A DNA stretch of 64,000 nt. It comes from Drosophila miranda. Lineage: Eukaryota > Arthropoda > Insecta > Diptera > Drosophilidae. Under the pieces are notes generated by a model. It ran no database searches. It was not told where the DNA came from and saw only the letters and a list, made by a program, of their open reading frames with translations. Positions 35,363 through 45,054 of the stretch are shown here, piece after piece (position 1 is the first letter of the stretch; every line of letters begins with the position of its first letter). The translations under genes and the position numbers were made by a program. Location of the stretch: assembly GCF_003369915.1 (NCBI RefSeq), contig NW_022881614.1, positions 31,155,276 through 31,219,275 on the forward strand, written 5' to 3'.

Positions 35363-35547
35363 GCAGTTTCAAAAAAAAAGAAAAACACATAAAACATTGT
35401 AAACTTAAAATACATAAAACACTTCAAGGGTGACACACACAACACGTCACAAGTTCAACACAAAATTCAGCTACACTACGATTTGTTGTTTGATTGGAGT
35501 GTTATCGGTGTTGAATCATAAGGAAACTTTTAGTTATATTTATCCGC
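35363..35547 (-). other. ckn: Remaining ckn 3' UTR
   Basis: About 185 nt after the ckn stop codon on the minus strand, before Gypsy LTR sequence begins. I see no canonical AATAAA on the minus strand here. The normal polyadenylation site was probably displaced beyond the element or replaced. Confidence 0.5.
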
Positions 35548-36402
35548 TCATTCACTGTCAATGTTGAGGCCCACGCGCTTCTCCTCCTCGAGCATGGCGT
35601 CCAGCTCGTCCGTGAGATTGGCCAGCATGTTGCCAATATCGTTCAGCACATTCACCGACACTTTCGGGGGCACACTCGTCACTGGGGCAGCTGTCTCGGG
35701 CGATGCCATTGCTTCGCCGCTCGCTGGCATTGACGCCGACGATCCCCCAATGCCTGCGTCCAGGGTGGGGGAGCGCAGATGCAGGGCGCTGCCTCCGCTG
35801 GCCGTGCTGCCCATGCTCTCGCTCCGCGCCAGAGTCGCGTCGTGGAGCGAACTCGAAGACTTCAGCGAGTGGAACGAGTGCCCTATGTTGGCGATCGTGT
35901 TGGTGGAGGAGGAGCTGGAACTGGAGCTGGAGGAGTACAGGTGGGGGGGATGGCTGCCGGGAATGGTAGTGGCCCCAGCACTGGCCTGTCCCAGTTCCTG
36001 CCGATTCAGCAGCCGCTGCTTGATCGTGCCCGTGTTCTCGTTGGCAAACGGTATCGCGTCAATCGAATCGATGCTGGAAGTGGACTTATTGTCGTGGTAT
36101 TTCTCGCAGTGTATCTCCGCCGTGGTCTGCTGTATGGTGGCATAGTTCGCATAGATCGGCTGTTGGCTGCCCGCTGCCGCGGCTGCTGCGGCCGCCGCCT
36201 GCTGTTGCTGCCGGTAGAACATTTGATGCGCATGCTGCTGTTGCTGCTGCTGGGAGCCCACTGCCTGCTGCTGGGGTTGTTGGACTGAGCCGGTGGCACC
36301 TCCCTCTCCGCTCAGCGTGCGGGAGTTGCGTATGCTGCAGTGCCGTCGGGGCGGCTCTGGTGCAATCTTCTTCCCACTCAACGGGCTGCCGCTTAGATAG
36401 TT
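35548..36402 (-). CDS. ckn: Caskin, last coding exon
   Basis: Opens at the acceptor TTTCCTGCAG with NYLSGSPLSGKK and runs in phase 0 to a TGA at 35548 (284 codons plus stop). It holds a PEPPRRHCSIRNSRTL stretch, polyQ and polyA tracts, a serine-rich region, and a conserved acidic C-terminus (LNDIGNMLANLTDELDAMLE). The C-terminal block matches the tail domain of caskins, which are scaffold proteins at synapses and in axons that act with CASK (vertebrates) and the Lar receptor phosphatase (fly). The frame is intact. The 3' UTR is cut short by a Gypsy-type LTR. Confidence 0.88.
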   Translation of the reverse strand, partial: NYLSGSPLSGKKIAPEPPRRHCSIRNSRTLSGEGGATGSVQQPQQQAVGSQQQQQQHAHQMFYRQQQQAAAAAAAAAGSQQPIYANYATIQQTTAEIHCEKYHDNKSTSSIDSIDAIPFANENTGTIKQRLLNRQELGQASAGATTIPGSHPPHLYSSSSSSSSSSTNTIANIGHSFHSLKSSSSLHDATLARSESMGSTASGGSALHLRSPTLDAGIGGSSASMPASGEAMASPETAAPVTSVPPKVSVNVLNDIGNMLANLTDELDAMLEEEKRVGLNIDSE

Positions 36403-36472
36403 CTGCAGGAAACAAGATGGAACAATAAGCTTATGGGGATTCTAAAGGCCATTGCCTGTAATGCCCACTTAC

Positions 36473-36946
36473 CGCTCCTCCCTCGCCACCGCTGGCTGCC
36501 CCGTACTCGGCGGCCGCCGCCGCATTCATGTAGTGATGATGCTTTAAAGGTGGCATCGTGTTCAGCACGGCTCTCTGCAGGATTCCACGCTGCTGGCGCG
36601 GCAATGTGCCACCACCCTCCTCGTAGAGCAGCTCCCGCGTGGCATCATTGGTGGGTGTAATGTCGCCGTCGTCGTAGGAGCGCCGCCAGGCCATGGCTGC
36701 CGCATTGCTCCCCAGTAGACGGGCTGGCGCCGCCTGCTGCTGCTGCAACAGCTGCTGGTGGTGGTGCTGGTGCTGCTGCTGGAGCGTGGCGGCAGCGGCC
36801 ATGGCTGCGGCAGCTGCTGCCGTTGTGGGTGGCCCAAAAAGGCCGTAGTCCGTGGTCGTGTAATGGCTAAAGGTCAAATGGCTGCGAGTGCTGTTGTCGT
36901 GTATATCCTCCAGCGATTCCAGGCTCTTGCCACGTGGCTGACGTAC
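36473..36946 (-). CDS. ckn: Caskin, internal exon 4
   Basis: 474 bp, phase 0 at both ends. The acceptor CCGTGCAG opens VRQPRGKSLESLEDIHDNS, and the donor GTAAGT follows at 36472. It encodes low-complexity sequence with alanine, glutamine and histidine runs after FSHYTTTDYGLFGPPTT. No enzyme domain; presumed disordered linker of the scaffold. Length of CAG/GCN runs may vary between alleles. Confidence 0.85.
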
Positions 36947-37052
36947 CTGCACGGACAGAAAGGAAAGAGATGGAAGAGAGGTTAGTTCTTAGTTCCACGG
37001 TGCACTCGAGAGGTCAAGGCCAGGCGCTCGGCAAAATAGACCCCGGTCCCAC

Positions 37053-37313
37053 CTTAATGAGCACCACATCGTTGCCCGAGCAACACTCGTGATTGCTGCC
37101 CGTGCAGTAGTAGGCGTCTCCGTTGCTGCTACTGCAACTGCTGCTGCTGCTGCTCCCCTGCCCCAGGCACAGGCTGCCCGTGGGGGCGGTGTTATTCAGC
37201 ACGTTGCTTGTGGCATAGATTTTCGTGTCGTCCCAGGAGACGCGAGTGGTTGGAACATAAGATGGCGTACTTGGTATGGGCACATTGAATTGCCACGGCT
37301 CCCGCTGGTACTC
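37053..37313 (-). CDS. ckn: Caskin, internal exon 3
   Basis: 261 bp, phase 0. The acceptor CGACGATCAG gives EYQREPWQFNVP, and the donor AAG/GTGGGA ends at DVVLIK, which joins directly to VRQPRG of the next exon. The acceptor lacks a long pyrimidine tract near the AG but has a T-rich stretch further upstream. The exon has a serine run and a cysteine-containing segment (YYCTGSNHECCSGND). No known domain. Confidence 0.78.
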
Positions 37314-37636
37314 CTGATCGTCGATACCAAGAGCAAAACCATACAAAAACAAACAAAAAAACACAAAAAAGAAAGGAAAATCCAATTAAATTATAAAATT
37401 ATAAAACAATAATTCAATTTGCAATCAATAAACTTAAAAGAACGTGACAACTCTGCTTCTGCCTGCGGTACTTCACTGCCAGTGTGTACACACTTTGACT
37501 AGATTGTAGTGTTTACACGCTTTTATAACTTTGGGTAAAGATAATTTGAAATAAAGAACTTTCCAAGGCCCTGATTTGAATAAATAAGACGGAACGGAAC
37601 CCTCCCGTATATCTATCCGTGGTTTACGGCTCTCAC

Positions 37637-37870
37637 CTGCTGTTGATATGCACTGGCACCGCCTGGATTCCATTTGCCGCTAATGATGTCCTTGACCCGC
37701 TTGATGGCCAGCAGGATCTTCTTCTGGTGCCCCAGCTTGACGATGCCAATATCTTCGAGATCCTCCCAAGTCACTTGGGTCACATCCCGCACCGTCTTGT
37801 AGTTCTGCTCCAGCAGGGGCTGTATGTACTCCTCCAGCCGCAACAGCTGCAGCCATTCCTCAATAGAGCC
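37637..37870 (-). CDS. ckn: Caskin, exon 2 with second SAM domain
   Basis: 234 bp (78 codons), phase 0. The acceptor CCATTCCAG opens GSIEEWLQLLRLEEYIQPL, and the donor CAG/GTGAGA follows YQQQ. The exon is essentially one SAM domain, with TVRDVTQVTWEDLEDIGIVK and LGHQKKILLAIKRVKDI as the expected helices. Tandem SAM domains are the diagnostic feature of caskins, where they form polymers and bind partners. This one follows the SAM1 exon with no linker-coding exon between. Confidence 0.9.
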
Positions 37871-40800
37871 CTGGAATGGAAGGGTCATAATCATTATGGT
37901 TTATGGTTAATGGTTTATGAATTTTCCGAATCAAACGCGCCTCTGTCGGAGAGCTAATCACATTTGATTCATGTCAGAAAAGGGAACACAGATCAGCCCG
38001 TCTACAAATTGTCCATGAACTAGTTCAGACCCCGCACTGATACGGAGGGGATTGGACGTTGGGTTGGATGGGATATGCGCTGATGTCTCCCATGATGTTC
38101 CTCACTGGCGGCCGCGTCGGCGTCGTCGTTCCAGCTCTAATCAGTTGTAATTGATAAGATATGACATAAATCGCGTCAAAGCACAGGCATAAAAAAATGA
38201 ATAAAAGCCAAAACTCGTTGCTGTCGTCATTAAACGGTAGTCAAGCGAGTGGGGCTGCTAGCTCCAATGGACGAGACGGGGTACGGGGTGCGGGGTATGG
38301 GGCACGACTCGTAACCTAATACGCACACAGACAAGATATGCAGTCGAAAATCATCAACATTGAAGCGTGGAAAGCAATGATATTTTTTTTTTTGCTCCTC
38401 CATACGATATGTACACACACGAACGATGTGTTAATAAATTTTTCAAGCTCTCTGCTCTTTTGGTCTTTCGGCTAAATTGCTGTTGATTTCGATTTAATTA
38501 AATGTTTTTATACCCGATACTCAAAATGAGTATTGGGGTATATTAGATTTGTGGTAAAAGTGGATGTGTGTAACGTCCAGAAGGAATCGTTTCCGACCCC
38601 ATAAAGTATATATATTCTTGATCAGCATCAATAGCCGAGTCGATTGGGCCCTGTCTGTCTGTCTGTCCGTCCCCTTCAGCGCCTAGTGCTCAAAGACTAT
38701 AAGAGCTAGAGCAACGATGTTTTGGATCCAGACTTCTGTGATATGTCACTGCTACAAAAATATTTCAAAACTTCGCCCCGCCCACTTCCGGCACCACAAA
38801 GGACGAAAATCTGTGGCATCCACAATTTTAAAGATATGAGAAAACAAAAAACGTAGAATTGTAGAGAATGACCATATCTTTAAGACTGCGGAAGCTGAAT
38901 TGGATCGTATTATTATTATAGCCAGCATCAAGAAAACAATTTCATTTTTTCTCGCCCTGTCTCTCTCTAACACACACGGAGCATAGGCGGCTTTGCTTAG
39001 AGTAAAACATTAGCGCCTAGATCTCAGAGACTATAAAAGCTAGAGCAACCAAATTTGGTATCCACACTCCTAATATATCGGACCGAGACGAGTTTGTTTC
39101 AAAATTTCGCCACACCCCCTTCCGCCCCCGCAAAGGACGAAAATCTGGGGATATTCAAAAATCTCAGAGACTATTAAGGCTAGAGTAACCAAATTTGGTA
39201 TCCGCACTTCTGTTAGATCTTACTATAAAACGTGTATCTCAAAATTTCGCCCCACCCTCTTCCGCCCACACAAAGGACGAAAATCTGTTGCATTCACAAT
39301 ATTGCACATTTGAGAAAACTAAAAACGCAGAATCATAGATAATGACCATATCTATCAGATTGCTGAATCTGGATCAGATCAGATCATTTTTATAGCCAAT
39401 AGGAACAAATCAATTTGCAGTGGCTACGCAGCGCCCGACGTCACGCTCAGACTGATTTTCTGTCTCTCTCGCACGCACTCTTTGTCGTGTCGTTCAATAT
39501 TAGCGGCGTCTGCCGGAGGAGAGCCATACTGACTAAGTATCGGGTATAACTGTAGAGTTGCAGTGTCCGCAGCAACTCACAACGTTCCCCCTCGTTTGTT
39601 TCTGTGATGCTGCCTGCCGTCTGTCGTGTGACTCGAGTTCGGGGAAGTTTCCATCGAGAGCATTCTCCGAGTCGCAGTTCGGGTAAGGGAAATTTGCCTA
39701 GAAATCTAACTGTTGGCGAAGGGATATTTTCTCAGTGCCTCAGAAGAGGCGATGCGGGAACGATTAATCGATAAAGCTTTCCCATAGATAAAATTCCCTA
39801 AAGTTTGCCAAAAGGATATTTTATCAACTACAGTTCAGGAGGGGAAATGTAAGGGAACTTTAAAGCTTTCAAGTACCCTGTGGAATTTTACTGTACTCTC
39901 TGTAGCCATAGAGAAACCATAGAAAACCCTGTAAGACCAGAAATATGTACAATATGGTATGCATGTTTATTCATATGCTAATCGAAATCCCCTATCTCCA
40001 TTCCAAATCCAATACCAATTCCAATTGAGTGAAGATCTTCCAAACAGCGACCAACAAATATTTTCATAAGACTTTAACAAAATATTTATCTAAATTAAAA
40101 TTTTTGTTTTTGGGATTTTTCTGTTTTTTTCGGTTGGTTCGGTTCGGCGGGGCTTCTTCGAAATCCATTAGCAGGTAGCATATGGTATGACACTAAATAC
40201 AGACACAGAGACCCGCAGCACCGTAGCGTCACCAGCGACCGACTGTCGGCCATCATTAGCGCAGGCAAAAAACAGGTTTTCCAGCAACAACAACAGTGTT
40301 TGTACCGGGTCGAAAAAAAGCAAAGATAAGGCGAGTACGTCAGGCCAAAAACTAAATACCATTTTGAGTGTCTAATAACGGACCCCAAAGACGAAACGAG
40401 AGAGCCCCTCTACGACCCTCAAGGTCGTTCGTTGATTGCCGTTTCTGTTTTTTCTGTTCTCTGAATAAAATGGAGATTGGGGCGACGTTTAATAACTTTG
40501 TTCCTTTCCGCTCTATCTCTCAGGTATTCCGTTGTATTTCCTTTTTCGACAAGAGATAAATGCGCGTATGTGTGTGTGAAAAGAAAGCAGAGAGGCTGGT
40601 AGAATGTCGGCTAATGAGCGGCGGGGCACTTCTCGAGGGCCGCGGGTCGTGAGTGGTGACTTTTTGCTATTTCCAGTGAGCCGTCGTTATAGGATGATGT
40701 AAGTACAGGCAACAGCCCACACACCACAGCCCAGCCCAACCACACCCCAAAGACAAAGAGAGTCGAGCTCCGAGCCTCGAGATCAGCAAATAACGAATAT

Positions 40801-42505
40801 CGGAATGGGGCGATAAAGTATCTACAACAACGTCCACAGGAGGACGCAGACGCAGACGGAGACGGAGACGCAGACGACGCCACTTGGTAACTCGACCAGA
40901 AACTTGGCAAACTTGCGAAATAGTCACGGCGCGTTATATAAACAGCCGTGCCAGAGCCAGAGCGAGAGCCAGAGCAACAACAAAAAAACAAGCAAAATTC
41001 TACATGGATAGTAAAATATTATGGCATGGAGCATTTTGCAACTGAAATACAAAAACCGCCATAAAAAAGAAACACAAACAGCGAGGGAAGAAAACAAAAG
41101 CTGAGGTCATTTCGATTTGAAAATTTCATCATGTGGCGGCGGGGGTCAGAGATTGGAGGCGCTGCGGCTGCGATAATGAAAACCCATGCTGGAGGTTAGT
41201 AATTAGTCGGAGTCGAATGGAATGCGGCTCAAGTTTGAGCCCCCGATAAATGTTCGATAAACGCGATAAATGGTATTTGCAACAGTTTTTTCGGTTGCAG
41301 GTGGGCTGCTGCAACGCGCAGCAAGTGGGCTCGAGGCTCAACGAAATGCAGTTGGTGAAGTTGAAGAATATGGCCGATGGCCGATGGGTGTTAATCACGC
41401 TTGGAATGCGGCGATGTGTGAATGTGGAGCTCAGGTAGAGTTGCATGTGTAAAGTGGATTGCATCTGTGGGGGGACTGGCAAGCAATCGCCAGAGACCTA
41501 GCATTGACTTGGATCTGATCTGGATACTATATATGTGTGCATTTAGGGCTGGCAAATAGTCTTGAAAGTGCTGTTCGGGTCTAATATGTGGAATGCATAC
41601 TGATAAGACTTCATGGCTTGCCTCAACTCAAGTCACGTCCCAACTTTTTAGTACAAACATTATAGAGACTGCAGTGGATGTTATTTTTGTGTGGAACGAG
41701 AGTATCCCCCTAACCACCGTATAAGCTACAAATAACCATCTAAATTCTATGCAAAATCGTTTTATCCGACACTCTGCTACACTTGAAAGTGTGTTAACCC
41801 CTGGCATTGGCATTTCTATATCTCAGAGCCAGATTCAACTTTGAATGGAAATGGGCTGCGCGGGCAATTATTGTAGTCGCTCGAATGGAACCTTGATCTG
41901 TCAGATCGATTGGCTAATGATCCGCTTCGATCCACAACCTGCTGCGGCCTCAAGTTCAACAAAATGTCACTCCGATCGGGGCGCCAGATTCCACACGACC
42001 GGATGGGGCACCAACTTATATACATACATAGTATATTTATCTATTCCGTTCGCCGTGTTTTTAATGAATTGTTGATGGGAATTAACGTGCGCATAATAAA
42101 TGAAATTCTTTCATTAACAATAAAATTATAAAATAAACGCTGACGGTGCTTTTTCATCTCTCTTTTTCGCTCCCTCTCTTTATCGCCGCCGTCTGTTTTG
42201 TGGCTGGCCATGTGGGAAACAAGTTTCTTTTTTGCAAATGCTTTTTTAATGAAATATTCCAGATAAGGCCAGAACAGGGCATGACAGGGCAGGGCGTAGC
42301 TATCTGCAATTAGTGCCAATCCGGCAAATTACCATATGACTAAGAGAGCTGCTCGGCTCTGGGGGGAACTTCAGCAGGTGATTGGTAAGAGCCGAGATCA
42401 GAACCAAATCTGTTAAAAGTTCTCTCTGACAGTTCTCTCTCTCGTTTCTTCTTAGGGAATAGCTCTGCTCTCTCCGATTAGAGGGGATTTTCCCCTGCTA
42501 CTCAC
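37871..42505 (-). other. ckn: Caskin intron between SAM1 and SAM2 exons
   Basis: 4.6 kb bounded by GTGAGT (42505) and CATTCCAG (37871). It contains an ISY-like element at 38506-39596 and otherwise non-coding sequence with no recognised gene. Bases 41797-42505 are also present in the left duplicate. Confidence 0.8.
38506..39596 (+). mobile_element. ISY/DINE-1-like Helitron, full length (copy D)
   Basis: About 1,090 bp. It starts TTTTATACCCGATACTC, has a (GTCY)n run near 38651-38675, several related internal blocks with AAAGGACGAAAATCTG, and ends with GTATCGGGTATA, the hairpin GAGTTGC/GCAACTC and CCCCCTCGTT. There is no coding capacity. These are the marks of DINE-1/mini-me non-autonomous Helitrons. 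It lies antisense to ckn inside its intron. Confidence 0.85.
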
Positions 42506-43508
42506 CGGCACAAAGTGGGGCAGATTGTCGAGAACTTGCAGCTTGTCGATGCGCTGCTTGATGCGCTCGCGATGATGCGGATTCTTGATACCAATGGCGG
42601 TGAGATCCTCCGGGGTCATGCGGGCGATCGTGGGCAAGTCGTAGCCGGCGGCGATGAACAGCTGGGCGTACTCCTCGTGCTTCATCTCCAGCAGCCAGTC
42701 GATGATCAGCTCGTCGTTGCGCTGTCGGTCCACGCTGCCGATCGAGCAGGAGCTGACGGAGCTGCAACGGGGCGAGGAAAGCGGGGCCCGGACGGAGGCG
42801 CCCGACGAGGAGACTCCCGTCAAGTAGGAAGAGGCACGACCAGAGTCCAGGCTGGCGGTGCTGTGTCGCGAGCCCGAGCCGGCCGATCCCGAGGAGGAGC
42901 CGGGCGAGTCGCGTCCCGGCGACTGGGTCAGATCGATGCCCTGGTCCTCCTGCAGGGCCAGCTGCTGGTGGTAGTAGACCGCCGCCTTGTGGGTCAGCGG
43001 CTCGCGCAGCGTGGCACAGAACACGGGCGACGGGCATGGCAATATGCTGGGCAGCGGAGCGGAGGTCTTCGCGGCGGCCGGAGGAACCGGACCTCCGGTC
43101 ACGGCCATTGGGGGCCCACCACCCGCCTCGTCCTTCATGCGCAGGGCCACGCTCGTCTCGCGCGGCAGGTTGAAGCCGCCCTCTTCCAGCGAGGGCGACG
43201 AGACAATGCTGCTGCCACTCATGCTGATCCCATCGTCCGTCTGCTGCTGCTGTTGATGGTGGTGGCGCAGTGGGCCGCTGAGCCGGTACAGCGGTATCGA
43301 CGGCTGGTGGTGGCCTCCACTGGGCGATGCAGGCAACTGCTGGAGTGGGTGGTAGTGCTGGTGATGCTGCTGCAGCTGCTGCTGCAGAGGATCCCCCGGA
43401 ATCGTTGGCGGTTGAACCTTCTTAGCTTGTGCCGTCGACGTATGCGGCTTGAGCGAACGATGCATGATGGGCCTTTACTGGCCCCCGGGGCCGTACTTTG
43501 TCCGACTC
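42506..43508 (-). CDS. ckn: Caskin, exon 1 of the window with first SAM domain
   Basis: Acceptor TTTTTTGCAACAG opens at 43508. A TAA lies in frame 12 nt before the ATG at 43465, so that ATG is the likely start in any transcript using this acceptor, and the first 43 nt would be 5' UTR. From the ATG there are 320 codons to the donor GTGAGT after 42506. It has proline-, glutamine- and histidine-rich sequence, then a SAM domain at about residues 250-312 (NDELIIDWLLEMKHEEYAQ, ending IKQRIDKLQVLDNLPHF). Joined to the four downstream exons it gives 927 residues. Upstream exons of longer isoforms (vertebrate caskins have ankyrin repeats and SH3) were not found in the window. Confidence 0.88.
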
Positions 43509-43539
43509 CTGTTGCAAAAAAGATGGAAAGTGCAGTTAG

Positions 43540-44625
43540 AACGAGGTGGAACGTTGTGAGTTGCTGCGGACACCGCAACTCTACAGTTATACCCGATACT
43601 AAGTCAGTATGGCTCTCCTGCGGCAGACGCAGCTAATATTGAACCACACGACAAAGAGTGCGTGCGAGAGAGACAGAAAATCAGTCTGAGCGTGACGTCG
43701 GGCGCTGCGTAGCCACTGAAAATTGATTTCTTGGCTACAAAAATGATCCGATCTGATCCAGATTCAGCAATCTAATAGATATGGTCATTATCTATGATTC
43801 TGCGTTTTTAGTTTTCTCGAATGTGCAATATTGTGGATGCAACAGATTTTCATCTTTTGTGGGGGCGGAAGGGGGTGGGGCGAAATTCTGAGATATACGT
43901 TTTATAGTGAGATCTAACAGAAGTGCGGATACCAAATTTGGTTACTCTAGCCTTAATAGTCTCTGAGATTTGTGGATGCCCCAGATTTTCGTCCTTTGGG
44001 GGGGCGGAAGGGGGTGTGGCGAAATTTGGACACGAAACGGTCAAGGTCCGATATCACAGGAGTGTGGATACCAAATTTGGTTGCTCTGGCTCTTATAGGT
44101 TCTGAGATCCTTGAACTCATATTTTGCAATTGACAAAACCGACCATGAAACCTGTGTGTTAGAGAGAGACAGAGCGAGAAAGAATGAAATTGTTTTCTTG
44201 ATTCTGGCTATAATCATTATACGATCTGGTTCAGATCTGTAGAAGATATGGTCATCCTCACCGATTCTGCGTTTTTGGTTTTATCGTATCTTTAAAAATG
44301 TGGATGCCACAGATTTTCGTCCTTTGTGGGGGCGGAAGTGGGCGGGGCGAAGTTTTGAAATATTTTTGTAGCAGTGACATATCACAGAAACATCGTTGCT
44401 CTAGCTCTTATAGTCTTTGAGCACTAGGCGCTGAAGGGGACGGACGGACGGACGGACGGACAGACGGACAGACAGACAGGGCTCAATCGACTCGGCTATT
44501 GATGCTGATCAAGAATATATATACTTTATGGGGTCGGAAACGATTCCTTCTGGACGTTACACACATCCACTTTTACCACAAATCTAATATACCCCAATAC
44601 TCATTTTGAGTATCGGGTATAAAAA
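43540..44625 (-). mobile_element. ISY/DINE-1-like Helitron, full length (copy E)
   Basis: About 1,086 bp, same strand as ckn. Its 3' terminus is 31 nt upstream of the SAM1 exon's splice acceptor, leaving only the branch-point/pyrimidine stretch as native sequence. It has the terminal hairpin, the TATACCCGATAC motif at both ends, the (GGAC)n run near 44440-44480 and a GA-rich stretch at about 44160-44181. The same insertion is seen in the left duplicate. Confidence 0.87.
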
Positions 44626-44992
44626 TGTGTCCGCCAGATGTGTATGCCAGAAACGGGGAAATCTGCATAATTGGTCATAGAAATTTTGATGTGCTTGCAG
44701 CAGCTCTAAAAATAGGGCTCACACTGTGTTTACGCGATGCAGCACAAGTCAATAAACTGCTCGCCGGAATGGCGATGGGGATGGGGATGGAGATGAGACT
44801 GGGGCAGTCTCCAGTTTCTAGTCCCCCGCCACATTTATAGACTCTGCGCCCCACGAAGCAAAGTAGCAGACGTCGCAGCATCGTATTACCAGTTTCATTC
44901 ACAAAAAAATGTCAACAAACTAGGTATTCGACAGCAGAGTACCCTATCTGGGGCGGATGTTTACCAATTAATTCGGTGGAACTGTAAATAAG

Positions 44993-45054
44993 GTAGTTTG
45001 AGACGGTGTTCTAGCACTGCTTAGTAGTTTGAGACGGTGTTCTAGCACTGCTTA
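44993..45054. repeat. 31-bp perfect tandem duplication
   Basis: Two identical copies at 44993-45023 and 45024-45054, beginning GTAGTTTGAGACGG. Being perfect, it is young or length-polymorphic. Confidence 0.95.

Noticed and set aside
42515-43636. 373-codon plus-strand frame opposite ckn exon 1
   Set aside because: Shadow of a GC-rich, stop-poor exon; the minus frame has SAM homology and splice sites. The same applies to 926-1699.
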